Shown here piece by piece: positions 1 to 7,115 of a DNA stretch of 14,578 nucleotides (position 1 is the stretch's first letter; each line of letters begins with the position of its first letter). The notes beneath the pieces were generated by a model that did no database searches, had not been told where the DNA came from, and saw only the letters and a list, made by a program, of their open reading frames with translations. The stretch is from an uncultured Bacilli bacterium (GTDB lineage: Bacteria; Bacillota_I; Bacilli_A; RF39; UBA660), in NCBI GenBank assembly GCA_944359595.1, contig CALVSV010000153.1, forward strand, positions 1-14,578, read 5' to 3'. The translations under genes were made by a program, and so were the position numbers.

Positions 1-162
1 ATCTGTATATTTAATACCTACTGTTCCTGTTGTTATAGTTTTTTCACTACTTTGTTGTCGCGCTAAAAAATATGCTGTTGTTGCTCCTATTAATAGTGCG
101 ATAACAGCTATTACTGCGATAACTATAATTATTGTTTGTTTTTTGTTTTTCTTCTCTTCCAT
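1..162 (-). CDS. N-terminus of membrane-anchored exported protein (partial)
   Basis: The gene starts at an ATG (162-160) and stays open to the left edge, giving 54 residues. After a lysine-rich start (MEEKKNKK) comes one hydrophobic segment, about residues 9-34, rich in I, V and A. A Gln/Ser stretch and the motif TTGTVGIKYTD follow. This layout fits a signal anchor with an extracellular body. The TTGTVGI-type motif just after the membrane segment resembles the start of the mature part of SipW-dependent/TasA-camelysin-like proteins, but the body lies outside the window, so this is only a suggestion. AAAGAG about 9 bases upstream is a modest ribosome site. A hairpin separates it from gpsA, so it is probably its own unit. 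Confident as a coding start, unsure of function. Confidence 0.7.
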   Translation of the reverse strand, partial: MEEKKNKKQTIIIVIAVIAVIALLIGATTAYFLARQQSSEKTITTGTVGIKYTD

Positions 163-193
163 TATTAAAACTCTTTTACTGTTTTGAAGTTTT

Positions 194-244
194 AAATAAA
201 CCACTCTCCTAGTGCATTTTTATAATTAAGAGAGTGACTTTTTT
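194..244 (-). terminator. Intrinsic terminator after der-gpsA
   Basis: A 7-bp GC-containing stem (202-208 with 230-236) closes a 21-base loop. Read as minus-strand RNA, two G-U wobbles and further A-U pairs extend the stem outward to about 14 pairs, and UUUAUUU follows. In plus-strand RNA the same wobble positions become A-C mismatches, so the structure favours minus-strand transcription coming from gpsA. It could also act in the leader of the gene at 1-162. Confidence 0.6.
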
Positions 245-273
245 ATAATACTTTGCAATTAAATATTACCATT

Positions 274-297
274 TTTATTATGTTTATTATGTTTATT
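274..297. repeat. Short tandem repeat, 9-bp unit x 2.7
   Basis: The 9-mer TTTATTATG occurs at 274-282 and 283-291, followed by a partial copy (TTTATT, 292-297). It lies in the spacer just past the gpsA stop. No function is evident, and in DNA this AT-rich it may be slippage. Confidence 0.6.
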
Positions 298-303
298 CAA
301 TAG

Positions 304-1296
304 CTATATATTAGTTTTTAATAATTTCAATATTTCTTCTTTTGTATTTTTATAACTATAAAATATATTATACATTGCATTAACAATAGGTAGATTAATT
401 TTTTCTTTTCTAGCTATTCTTTTCATTACTTTAATACATTCTACACCTTCAACTACGGTTTTAGCTTGTTTTATTGATTCATCTATACTTAATCCTCTAC
501 CAACATTATAACCAGTTATATAATTTCTACTCATCTTTGATGATGCAGTTAAAACAAGATCTCCAAGCCCAGATATTGAAAACAGTGTTTTGTCACTAAT
601 ATTATATACTTCTCCTAATTTCTTCATTTCAAGTAAAGCTAGAGTTATTATAATTGCATGCGTATTATCTTCATATCCAAGTCCTGCAATCATTCCTGAT
701 GCAAGTGCATGTACATTTTTTAGTGATGATAACATTTCTATACCAATTATATCAAAGCTTTCATCTATTATTATATAATCATTTTCAAATATGCGTTTTA
801 TTTCTTTTTTATCATCATAGTGTGACGCTAAAGTAAATCTAGTAATATTTTTATCTAGTATTTGTTTAGCAAAGCTTGCTCCTGTAATGCTTGATACACT
901 TTTTATATTTTTATTATCTATTGTATTTTCTATTATTTGTGATATAGTTAATCCCTTAGAATAATCCATTCCTTTTGACATATTTATAAATATATACTCA
1001 TTTAAATTATTTTTTAATTTATTATGTATTTTCTTTAGCGTTGTTCTAATAAATTTAGATGGTATAGCTATTACTATTACATCAGAATAAGTTAATATGT
1101 CATTTAAACTTGTTGTTGCTTTTACTTTTTTTGATAATTTATAATCTGGATAATAAAATTTAGATGTATTATTATTATTTATTTCATCTACTTGTTCTTT
1201 ATCTACTGTCCACATAAGAACATCCATACCATTATCTGTTAATATTTTAGATATTGCGATTGCGAAGCTTCCACTTCCTAATATGCTTATTTTCAT
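304..1296 (-). CDS. gpsA: Glycerol-3-phosphate dehydrogenase [NAD(P)+]
   Basis: Reduces dihydroxyacetone phosphate to sn-glycerol 3-phosphate, the backbone for phospholipids, in the cytoplasm. The 330 residues match the usual length. The N-terminal Rossmann motif is GSGSFA (7-12), with Ala where most GpsA proteins have the third Gly. NMSKG (105-109) and TGASFAK (138-144, family usually GPSFA) follow. The catalytic Lys is K193 in SLKNV, and the C-terminal helical domain has SGLGDL (242-247, D246) and SRN (256-258). The start is an ATG with AGAAGG 8 bases upstream; the stop is TAG. It begins 20 bases after der, the same der-gpsA order as in Bacillus, so it is probably co-transcribed. It supplies the same pathway as cdsA further right. 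Identity is secure; the A12 and A140 substitutions are lineage variation of unknown effect. Confidence 0.96.
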   Translation of the reverse strand: MKISILGSGSFAIAISKILTDNGMDVLMWTVDKEQVDEINNNNTSKFYYPDYKLSKKVKATTSLNDILTYSDVIVIAIPSKFIRTTLKKIHNKLKNNLNEYIFINMSKGMDYSKGLTISQIIENTIDNKNIKSVSSITGASFAKQILDKNITRFTLASHYDDKKEIKRIFENDYIIIDESFDIIGIEMLSSLKNVHALASGMIAGLGYEDNTHAIIITLALLEMKKLGEVYNISDKTLFSISGLGDLVLTASSKMSRNYITGYNVGRGLSIDESIKQAKTVVEGVECIKVMKRIARKEKINLPIVNAMYNIFYSYKNTKEEILKLLKTNI

Positions 1297-1316
1297 TGTT
1301 TGCCTTCTTTCTATGG

Positions 1317-2621
1317 TTATTCACTCTTATTTTTAAATTGTAATATAATTGGTGTACCCTTAAAATCAAAATTTTCTCTTATTTTATTTTCTAAATATCT
1401 TTTATATGAAAAATGAATTAAATTTTTATTATTTACATTAAATGTAAATTTTGGAGGTTTAACACCAGTTTGTGATACAAAATATATTTTTAATCTTTTA
1501 CCTTTATATGATGGTGGTATATTTTCCATAACTGCATCTACTATTACATTATTTAGTGTACTAGTTTTAACTTCTTTTATACTATTGTTATAAGCGTTTA
1601 ATACACTTGGCATAAGAAGATGTATTCTTTTTTTAGTAAGCGCTGATAAAAATATAATATCTGCATATGGAATAAATTTAAATTCATTACGTATTTCCTC
1701 TGTATATTTTTTAATTTTATCTTTATCTTCAATCGTATCCCACTTATTTACAACTATTACTATCGCTTTACCAGCATCTAATGCATATGATGCTATATGC
1801 TTATCTTGTTCTCTTATTCCAGTTTGAGCATCTAAAATAAGTAAACATACATCACTTCTATCTATTGCTCGCATACTTCTTATTAAACTAAATTTTTCTA
1901 CACTATCATAAATCTTACCTTTTTTCTTTATACCTGCAGTATCTATTAATACATATTCTTGGTTATCATATTTAAAAATTGTATCAATACTATCTCTAGT
2001 TGTTCCTTCTATATCAGAAACTATAGCTCTATCCTCATTTAGTATTGCATTAAGTAAACTACTTTTACCTACATTTGGTCTACCTATAAGACAAAACTTT
2101 AGTTTATCCTTATATTCTTCTTCATTACTTTCCTCAAAATCACTTACAACTTCATCAAGTAATTCTGATATACCAATGTTATGTTCAGCACTTACTCCCT
2201 TAACATTTTCAAATCCTAATTCATAAAAATCATAAAAATTTTCTTCTGCCGCCTTACTTTCCATCTTATTTACACACACTATAACTTTCTTATTACTTTT
2301 TCTTAACATGTCTGCTACAACTTTATCATTAGTATTTATTCCATCTTTTGCATCTACAACAAATATAATAACATCAGATTCATCAATAGCTATTAATGCT
2401 TGAATTTTTATTACTTCATTAAATTCTTTATTAGTTATATCTATACCACCAGTATCTATCAAATTAAATTTGTAATTATTATATTCACATTCTGCATATA
2501 TTCTATCTCTTGTAATACCTGGTGTATCTTCTGTAATAGATATATTTTTTTTAACAAGTCTATTAAATAATGTAGATTTACCAACATTAGGTTTTCCTAT
2601 TAAAGAAACTGTTTTCTTCAT
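1317..2621 (-). CDS. der: Ribosome-assembly GTPase Der (EngA)
   Basis: A tandem GTPase needed for 50S ribosome maturation. With the start chosen here it has 434 residues, close to the usual ~436. Domain 1 has GKPNVGKS near the N-terminus, DTPGITRDR as switch region and DTGG as G3. Domain 2 has GRPNVGKSS, DTAGIKKKG and NKWD. A KH-like C-terminal domain ends in the usual basic stretch (PSYKGKRLKIYFVSQT). The G4 motif of domain 1 reads NKME rather than NKxD, an unusual change in the guanine-contact residue. I chose the ATG at 2621 because GGAAGTG sits 5 bases upstream and the protein then begins MKKTVSLIGKPNVG like its homologues. A GTG at 2639 would add six residues but has a poor ribosome site. 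gpsA follows 20 bases on. Confidence 0.96.
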   Translation of the reverse strand: MKKTVSLIGKPNVGKSTLFNRLVKKNISITEDTPGITRDRIYAECEYNNYKFNLIDTGGIDITNKEFNEVIKIQALIAIDESDVIIFVVDAKDGINTNDKVVADMLRKSNKKVIVCVNKMESKAAEENFYDFYELGFENVKGVSAEHNIGISELLDEVVSDFEESNEEEYKDKLKFCLIGRPNVGKSSLLNAILNEDRAIVSDIEGTTRDSIDTIFKYDNQEYVLIDTAGIKKKGKIYDSVEKFSLIRSMRAIDRSDVCLLILDAQTGIREQDKHIASYALDAGKAIVIVVNKWDTIEDKDKIKKYTEEIRNEFKFIPYADIIFLSALTKKRIHLLMPSVLNAYNNSIKEVKTSTLNNVIVDAVMENIPPSYKGKRLKIYFVSQTGVKPPKFTFNVNNKNLIHFSYKRYLENKIRENFDFKGTPIILQFKNKSE

Positions 2622-2651
2622 AATACCACTTCCACTCACATTCTTTTAAAA

Positions 2652-2672
2652 AAATAACAGAAAAAGTTATCT
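2652..2672 (-). other. Weak hairpin with U-tract upstream of der
   Basis: As minus-strand RNA, AGAUAAC (2672-2666) can pair with GUUAUUU (2658-2652), including one G-U pair, closing a 7-base loop. The 3' arm runs into U7. It contains a single G-C pair, so it is a poor terminator. It could mark the end of the transglutaminase-like transcript or be a 5' hairpin in the der leader. Confidence 0.3.
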
Positions 2673-2684
2673 GTCATATTTAAG

Positions 2685-2713
2685 ATTTTATCATATAATT
2701 ATAGTATTTGCAA
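2685..2713 (-). promoter_or_regulatory. Sigma-A-like promoter for der-gpsA
   Basis: Minus strand: -35 TTGCAA (2713-2708), a 17-bp spacer, -10 TAAAAT (2690-2685). Transcription would start near 2678, giving a leader of about 57 bases before the der ATG. It lies directly after the stop codon of the upstream gene. Confidence 0.5.
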
Positions 2714-2715
2714 AT

Positions 2716-3885
2716 TCAAATTGTTTTATTTCTATTATATATTTGATTATACGTAAATTCAAAATTATCATCTATCATACATATATCTTTTAATAATTTA
2801 TCATCATCAAAAAATATATAATGTGAATACTTATTCATTTTTTTATTTTCATGATATATAAATGTATCAATAATACTATTCTTAGTATTATTATAATCTT
2901 TATCATTATTAATTAATCCTTCTTTTACCCTTACGTTAAGTATAGTGTCAATTATTGTTTTAGGATATATTTTACCCATCATACCATTAGTAATATTTAT
3001 AAGTTCTTCATAACTATTAATTTTTATTCCCAATAATTTTTCATATAAAATAATAGAATCATTTTTAATTTTATCATCTAGTAAATAATCTAATTTATGA
3101 TCTATATATATACATGTAGCGCAAGATACAACTTCTTGAAATTTAAAATGAAATATTTTATTAGGAGTTATCATAAAACTACCATACCTATTTATATTAT
3201 CATAGTTATAACTTTTAAATTCACCTACTAAATCAGATGTTGGATTCAAATAATAAATACCATTAATATTATTTTCTTTATCTTGCAAATAACAAACAAT
3301 TTGATAATGTAATTGTGTAATATTATTATGAGGATAATAATATTTAGTTTGATAAACAATAGAATTAATATTTAATTTAGCTAATATCATATTTAACATT
3401 TTCGCAAACGATCCACAAACATGATATATATCATTTATAGTTTTATGTATCATAATATGTTTATCATCATAATCACTAGTATATTTATATGATTGTAATT
3501 TAACAATATCATATGCATAAATACATTTCTCTAATATAGTATAATCTTTACTATTTATCATCTCAACATATCTATTTAAAATAAGTTCCATATTTAAAAA
3601 TTCATCTAGTGAACAACAATCTATTCTATTTAATGTATTATCACAACAACTAGTAGTATAATTAATATATATATTTAAATTATACTTCTTTAACTCACTT
3701 AATATATCATAATTATTTTTACTTATATCAATATTAATAATAATTTTATTATTATAATATTTTAATTTTTCTATAATATCAATTAGATTATCTGTAAAAT
3801 CTATTGTTAATTCATCATATTTATAAATATCATTACAATCATCAATATTTCTAATTAGCTTCTTTTCTCTTTTTTTGTTTTCCAT
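2716..3885 (-). CDS. Transglutaminase-fold protein, unknown role
   Basis: 389 residues. The middle resembles the transglutaminase-like core of the papain fold. A helical lead-in (YAYDIVKLQSYKY, 123-135) comes before VCGSFAKMLNMILAKLNI (156-173), which places the candidate nucleophile C157 at the start of a helix. Then come LHYQIVCYL (192-200; H193) and YYLNPTSDL (211-219). In active members the third residue is usually the Asp of a DPT motif; here it is N214, with D218 nearby, so activity as protease, amidase or transferase is plausible but not certain. Residues 1-120 and 250-389 match nothing I recognise. There is no signal peptide or membrane segment, so it is probably cytoplasmic. It ends in TGA, the only TGA stop in the window. 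Its start lies 35 bases inside the upstream gene without a strong ribosome site, which suggests translational coupling. Confidence 0.7.
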   Translation of the reverse strand: MENKKREKKLIRNIDDCNDIYKYDELTIDFTDNLIDIIEKLKYYNNKIIINIDISKNNYDILSELKKYNLNIYINYTTSCCDNTLNRIDCCSLDEFLNMELILNRYVEMINSKDYTILEKCIYAYDIVKLQSYKYTSDYDDKHIMIHKTINDIYHVCGSFAKMLNMILAKLNINSIVYQTKYYYPHNNITQLHYQIVCYLQDKENNINGIYYLNPTSDLVGEFKSYNYDNINRYGSFMITPNKIFHFKFQEVVSCATCIYIDHKLDYLLDDKIKNDSIILYEKLLGIKINSYEELINITNGMMGKIYPKTIIDTILNVRVKEGLINNDKDYNNTKNSIIDTFIYHENKKMNKYSHYIFFDDDKLLKDICMIDDNFEFTYNQIYNRNKTI

Positions 3886-4534
3886 AATCTATAATATAAC
3901 CATCATCTGTTTGTTTTGCAGGACATATATTTTTATACTTATTCATATATATAACTTTATCTGATTTCCAATTAGTTTGATTAATCAAATAATCTAGTTT
4001 AGCATCACCATCTTTAACATTTAAGTTATTCATTTCTTCATCTATTTTTTTTAATGTTTCCATAGTATCTATCCAAAATACTTGTATTCCTGCTTTTAAT
4101 ACATCATTCATTTTAATTTTATAATGTGGTGTACTACTATCTATTATAACTACATCCTCACAATACCATTTATTATCATAATTACCATCTTCATCTACTA
4201 TAGGAAGAAAAATATCAGAATTAATTTTATATATAAAAGCTATTTCCTTTTCTAATTTTAATAAATTATGATTTTCACCTAAAATAATTATTCCATACTC
4301 ATCTTTATTAAATTTAAATAAGAAAAATGGACTAAATAAATGTAACATTGCTTCTTTTTCCTTATCTGTACAAATTGTTACTTCTTTATTTAATATATTA
4401 TCATTTGTAGATGGAAGCGCAAAATTTTCTGTAATTTCGTTTTTCAATGTATAATATAATTCTTCTGGTTTATTTTTTAATAATTCTTTAAATTTATATT
4501 CTGTTGGTGATATAAATATACCAAATACTGACAT
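3851..4534 (-). CDS. Hypothetical protein, 227 residues
   Basis: I do not recognise this protein. It starts MSVFGIFISPTEY, has a hydrophobic central part (about residues 70-155) with alternating strand-like and helix-like stretches, and ends in a basic tail (GKQKKRKEAN). Its Cys residues (CTDKE, WYCED, NICPA) are scattered and form no metal-binding pattern. No signal peptide or membrane segment is visible. AGAAGG lies 9 bases before the ATG, so the start is well supported. Its last 35 bases overlap the transglutaminase-fold gene in another frame, so the two are very likely expressed together and may act together. A promoter candidate and the terminator of the preceding gene lie just upstream. 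Codon use is as AT-rich as the neighbours. Confidence 0.75.
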   Translation of the reverse strand: MSVFGIFISPTEYKFKELLKNKPEELYYTLKNEITENFALPSTNDNILNKEVTICTDKEKEAMLHLFSPFFLFKFNKDEYGIIILGENHNLLKLEKEIAFIYKINSDIFLPIVDEDGNYDNKWYCEDVVIIDSSTPHYKIKMNDVLKAGIQVFWIDTMETLKKIDEEMNNLNVKDGDAKLDYLINQTNWKSDKVIYMNKYKNICPAKQTDDGYIIDYGKQKKRKEAN

Positions 4535-4566
4535 ATCTTCAGCCTTCTTTCTACACTTATATAATA

Positions 4567-4595
4567 ATAATACTATAACAAAATAAAATCTTCAA
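4567..4595 (-). promoter_or_regulatory. Promoter candidate for the 4534/3885 gene pair
   Basis: Minus strand: -35 TTGAAG (4595-4590), 17-bp spacer, -10 TATTAT (4572-4567). The start would fall near 4560, about 26 bases before the ATG and just ahead of the AGAAGG ribosome site. The -35 box lies inside the arm of the preceding terminator hairpin. Confidence 0.45.
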
Positions 4596-4623
4596 TATTT
4601 CTATTGAAAATATTAAAGATTTT
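4585..4623 (-). terminator. Terminator-like hairpin after small gene 4625-4984
   Basis: A long inverted repeat: outer arms 4585-4592 and 4616-4623 (8 bp perfect), inner arms 4594-4600 and 4608-4614 (7 bp). In minus-strand RNA the two remaining positions form G-U pairs, giving about 17 continuous pairs around a 5-base loop; in plus-strand RNA they are mismatches. The arm ends in U-rich sequence (UUUUAUUUU). It begins one base after the stop codon. AT-rich, but the length makes it convincing. Confidence 0.6.
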
Positions 4624-4624
4624 A

Positions 4625-4984
4625 TTAAATAAGATTTATATCATCTATATCTTTTATATTTATTATTTCACCATCGATAGTAATAAGTGTATTATTAGTT
4701 CTACCAATCAAATATTTTTCTTCATTATGACCATTAATATTTATATTAACACCTATTTTATAAATACTATTAGAATTTTTAAATATATTTATTATTTTAG
4801 TATTTATATCATTACTTTTAATAGTATTACGTAAATTATATTTATCTAATATATCTTCTTTAGTATCTTTTTTTATTTTTTTATTTTTATCAGGATCTTT
4901 ATCTTCTAAAGAATAATAAAATTTTCTATTATTTGATGATATAACATTTTTATTTGTATATATGTGTGGCAGTTTATCTTCCAT
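4625..4984 (-). CDS. Small hypothetical protein with beta-rich tail
   Basis: 119 residues, starting MEDKLPHIYTNKN. The chosen ATG (4984-4982) has a perfect AGGAGG 6-7 bases upstream. An in-frame ATG at 5032 would add 16 hydrophobic residues but lacks a ribosome site and would run through that AGGAGG. Residues 30-70 are charged and probably disordered (DKDPDKNKKIKKDTKED). The last ~45 residues (YKIGVNININGHNEEKYLIG, then TNNTLITIDGEIINIKDIDD) have the short-strand pattern of a small SH3/Sm-like barrel. They also loosely recall the C-terminus of the Bacillus spore-coat protein CotO, but the similarity is by eye only and no other sporulation gene is here. It is divergent from rodA and has its own terminator. 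Function unknown. Confidence 0.7.
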   Translation of the reverse strand: MEDKLPHIYTNKNVISSNNRKFYYSLEDKDPDKNKKIKKDTKEDILDKYNLRNTIKSNDINTKIINIFKNSNSIYKIGVNININGHNEEKYLIGRTNNTLITIDGEIINIKDIDDINLI

Positions 4985-5025
4985 TATATCCCTCCTAATA
5001 AATAATATGAAAAATATAATTTTTT

Positions 5026-5066
5026 TTGTCATAAAAATTGTAAATTATATTAATTTGTTATATTAT
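5026..5066 (+). promoter_or_regulatory. Promoter region for the SEDS gene
   Basis: Two overlapping plus-strand candidates. TTGTAA (5038-5043), 17 bp, TATTAT (5061-5066) has ideal spacing but would start transcription almost at the ribosome site. TTGTCA (5026-5031), 16 bp, TATTAA (5048-5053) leaves a leader of about 24 bases. The region 4985-5083 is the only divergent promoter region in the window and must also drive the minus-strand gene at 4984; minus-strand TATAAT boxes occur at 5049-5044 and 5067-5062 but have no good -35. Confidence 0.45.
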
Positions 5067-5083
5067 ATTGATTAGGTGATCAC

Positions 5084-6214
5084 ATGAAAAACGTATCTAA
5101 ATATAAAGTTGAGAAAGGTATATTAATTCCTTTAATTATATTAGCTATTATAAGCATTACAACAATATATAGTGCTCAACAATTATTAACTGATAGTAAT
5201 ACATTATATTTAAAGCAAGCTATGTGGTTTGGTATAGGTTTTATTTTAGCATACATAGTAATGTATATTGGGAATGATTTTTTATACAAAAATGTATATA
5301 TTTTATATATTATAGGAATTATATCGTTAATAGCGTTACTTTTATTTGCACCAACCATAAATAACGCTAAAGCATGGTTTAGCATACCTGGTGTTGGTAC
5401 AATACAACCTAGTGAATTTATGAAAATAATACTTATATTAACACTTGCACGAATTATAAATGATTTTAATAACAAATATGATAATCCAACAATAAAAGAT
5501 GAATTTCTATTTCTAATTAAAGTAATAATAATAGTAATGATACCGTCAATACTTACGTTTCTACAACCAGATACCGGTGTTGTATTAATATATTTACTTA
5601 TAACCATATGTATGTTATTTGTAAGTGGTATAAGATATAGATGGTTTTTAGTCGCGATAGGGTTAATTGCTTTAGTATTAGCTATAGTATTAGGTATATA
5701 TTTTATAAATGATGATTTATTTATAAAAATGTTTGGTAGTGACTTTTTTTATAGAATAGATAGGTTATTGGATTGGCAACATGGCTCTGGTATGCAACTT
5801 GAAAATGCAATGATGGCAATAGGGTCAGCTGGTTTATTTGGTAGTGGTTTTGGAAATACACCAATATATATTCCCGAAGCTCACACCGACTTTATATTTT
5901 CTGTTTTTGCTAGTAATTACGGATTGATTGGATCACTATGTTTAATAGGATTATTAATTTATTTTGATACTAAAATAATATCATTAGGTATTAAAAGTTA
6001 TAATAATATAAATAAATATACTATTGCTGGTATAATAGGAATGCTAATATATCAACAAGTTCAAAATATTGGTATGACGTTAGGTTTGATGCCTATAACC
6101 GGTATAACACTACCCTTTATAAGTTATGGAGGTTCATCACTATTATCCTATATGCTTATGGCAGGTATTATTTTTAGTATATCAAACGAAAATTTAAGAT
6201 TTACAAACAAATAA
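5084..6214 (+). CDS. SEDS peptidoglycan glycosyltransferase (RodA/FtsW family)
   Basis: A polytopic membrane enzyme that polymerises lipid II into glycan strands, normally with a class B penicillin-binding protein. 376 residues with about ten hydrophobic segments fits the family. Landmarks: NNAKAWFSIPGVGTIQPSE (93-111), FLQPDTG (159-165), EAHTDFIF (265-272, with the family's essential Asp as D269), and LPFISYGGSS (343-352). After TDFIF most family members have an EE(L/F)G motif; here it is SNYG (277-280). RodA and FtsW cannot be separated safely by eye; the isolated setting away from division genes slightly favours RodA. The start is an ATG with AGGTGAT 3-4 bases upstream. It is the only plus-strand gene here, transcribed alone and ending at a shared terminator with rpsI. 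Its presence shows a walled cell. Confidence 0.93.
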   Translation: MKNVSKYKVEKGILIPLIILAIISITTIYSAQQLLTDSNTLYLKQAMWFGIGFILAYIVMYIGNDFLYKNVYILYIIGIISLIALLLFAPTINNAKAWFSIPGVGTIQPSEFMKIILILTLARIINDFNNKYDNPTIKDEFLFLIKVIIIVMIPSILTFLQPDTGVVLIYLLITICMLFVSGIRYRWFLVAIGLIALVLAIVLGIYFINDDLFIKMFGSDFFYRIDRLLDWQHGSGMQLENAMMAIGSAGLFGSGFGNTPIYIPEAHTDFIFSVFASNYGLIGSLCLIGLLIYFDTKIISLGIKSYNNINKYTIAGIIGMLIYQQVQNIGMTLGLMPITGITLPFISYGGSSLLSYMLMAGIIFSISNENLRFTNK

Positions 6215-6245
6215 ACACACCAGATTTAAAAACTGGTGTGTTTTT
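6213..6245. terminator. Bidirectional terminator between rodA-type gene and rpsI
   Basis: A perfect 11-bp stem (6213-6223 with 6233-6243; core CACACCAG/CTGGTGTG) closes a 9-base loop. T5 follows on the plus strand; on the minus strand the stem is followed by UUUAUUUGUUU. It sits between convergent genes and can serve both. Confidence 0.9.
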
Positions 6246-6258
6246 AGAAATGAATAAA

Positions 6259-6675
6259 TTATCTTTTTGAGAATTGTGGTGCACGTCTTGCTTTTTTAAG
6301 ACCGTATTTTTTACGTTCTTTCTTTCTAGAGTCACGTGTAATAAATCCATGTGCTTTTAATATTTTTCTAAATGAATTTTCGCTGTCTGCATCAGTAGTA
6401 GAATCATATTCTAATAAAGCACGTGTTATACCTAAACGTATAGCTCCAGTTTGTCCAGAAAATCCACCACCATGAACAGATACATTAACGTCAAACATTT
6501 CATTTGTATTAGTTAACACTAATGGTTGCATTAAATCCATTACTAGTGTTTCATATGGAAGATATTCACGAACATCACGTCCATTTATTGTTACTTTACC
6601 TTTACCAGGAACTAATGTAACTTTTGCGACTGATGTTTTTCTACGACCTGTACCATAATATTTTTTATTTGCCAT
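6259..6675 (-). CDS. rpsI: 30S ribosomal protein S9
   Basis: 138 residues ending in the diagnostic [12 protein letters not shown] tail, whose C-terminus reaches the P-site tRNA on the 30S subunit. [14 protein letters not shown] (6-19) and the [15 protein letters not shown] motif (69-83) are typical S9. Compared with Bacillus S9 there are about eight extra residues, acidic and Ser/Thr-rich ([11 protein letters not shown], 91-101), just before the KAHGFITRD segment. AGGAGGT precedes the ATG and overlaps the rplM stop codon, so the two genes are tightly coupled, 11 bases apart. Confidence 0.98.
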   Translation of the reverse strand: MANKKYYGTGRRKTSVAKVTLVPGKGKVTINGRDVREYLPYETLVMDLMQPLVLTNTNEMFDVNVSVHGGGFSGQTGAIRLGITRALLEYDSTTDADSENSFRKILKAHGFITRDSRKKERKKYGLKKARRAPQFSKR

Positions 6676-6686
6676 AACAATACCTC

Positions 6687-7115
6687 CTATAAATCAATAC
6701 TTACTGGCTTTTGTGCTTGATGTTTATGTTCACTACCAGAGTATACAAATAATTTTTTTGCCATTTGACGTCCCAATCTTCCTTTTGGAAGCATACCTTT
6801 TACTGCTCTTTCGATCATTTCTTCTGGATAATTTTCTCTCATTTCTTTTGCTGTTCTTTCTCTTAATCCTCCTGGATATCCACTATGATTATAATACATT
6901 TTATTATCTAGTTTTCTTCCAGTTAAATTAACTTGATTTGCATTAATTACAATAACATAATCTCCGCAATCATGATGTGGTGTAAATGTTGGTTTGTTTT
7001 TTCCTCTAAGTATACAAGCAACTTTAGTAGCTAATCTACCTAAGTTTTTACCGCTTGCATCAATAACATACCAATCACGTTTTACATCTTCTTTTCTTTG
7101 CATAAATGTTTGCAT
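6687..7115 (-). CDS. rplM: 50S ribosomal protein L13
   Basis: 142 residues, matching the family length. Motifs: [16 protein letters not shown] (15-30), [34 protein letters not shown] and [15 protein letters not shown]13 is an early-assembling 23S rRNA-binding protein. The ATG at 7115 has GGGAAG 5 bases upstream; a second in-frame ATG four codons later is too far from it. It opens the conserved rplM-rpsI operon behind a consensus promoter and a structured leader. Confidence 0.98.
   Translation of the reverse strand: MQTFMQRKEDVKRDWYVIDASGKNLGRLATKVACILRGKNKPTFTPHHDCGDYVIVINANQVNLTGRKLDNKMYYNHSGYPGGLRERTAKEMRENYPEEMIERAVKGMLPKGRLGRQMAKKLFVYSGSEHKHQAQKPVSIDL

Noticed and set aside
2622..2639. 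Upstream GTG start for der adding six residues
   Set aside because: The ATG at 2621 has GGAAGTG 5 bases before it and gives the family's usual N-terminus; the GTG has only a poor A-rich site.
2716..2718. Possible code 4 (TGA = Trp), as in Mycoplasma
   Set aside because: All Trp codons examined are TGG, and reading TGA as Trp would only lengthen one gene by a few residues into its neighbour's promoter. No gene is interrupted by TGA.
3869..3877. A AAA AAG slippery heptamer in the overlap between the unknown gene and the transglutaminase-fold gene, suggesting programmed -1 frameshifting
   Set aside because: The heptamer is in register with the upstream frame, but the downstream gene is in the +1 frame. 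A -1 slip reaches a stop after four codons, so it cannot fuse the two proteins.
4985..5032. Hydrophobic N-terminal extension (16 residues) of the small protein, as a signal peptide
   Set aside because: It has no ribosome site, contains the perfect AGGAGG for the downstream ATG, and would run across the divergent promoter region.
5176..5607. Open frame antisense to rodA (143 codons)
   Set aside because: It lies wholly inside a strongly conserved gene, has no ribosome site and no recognisable protein; AT-rich shadow frame.
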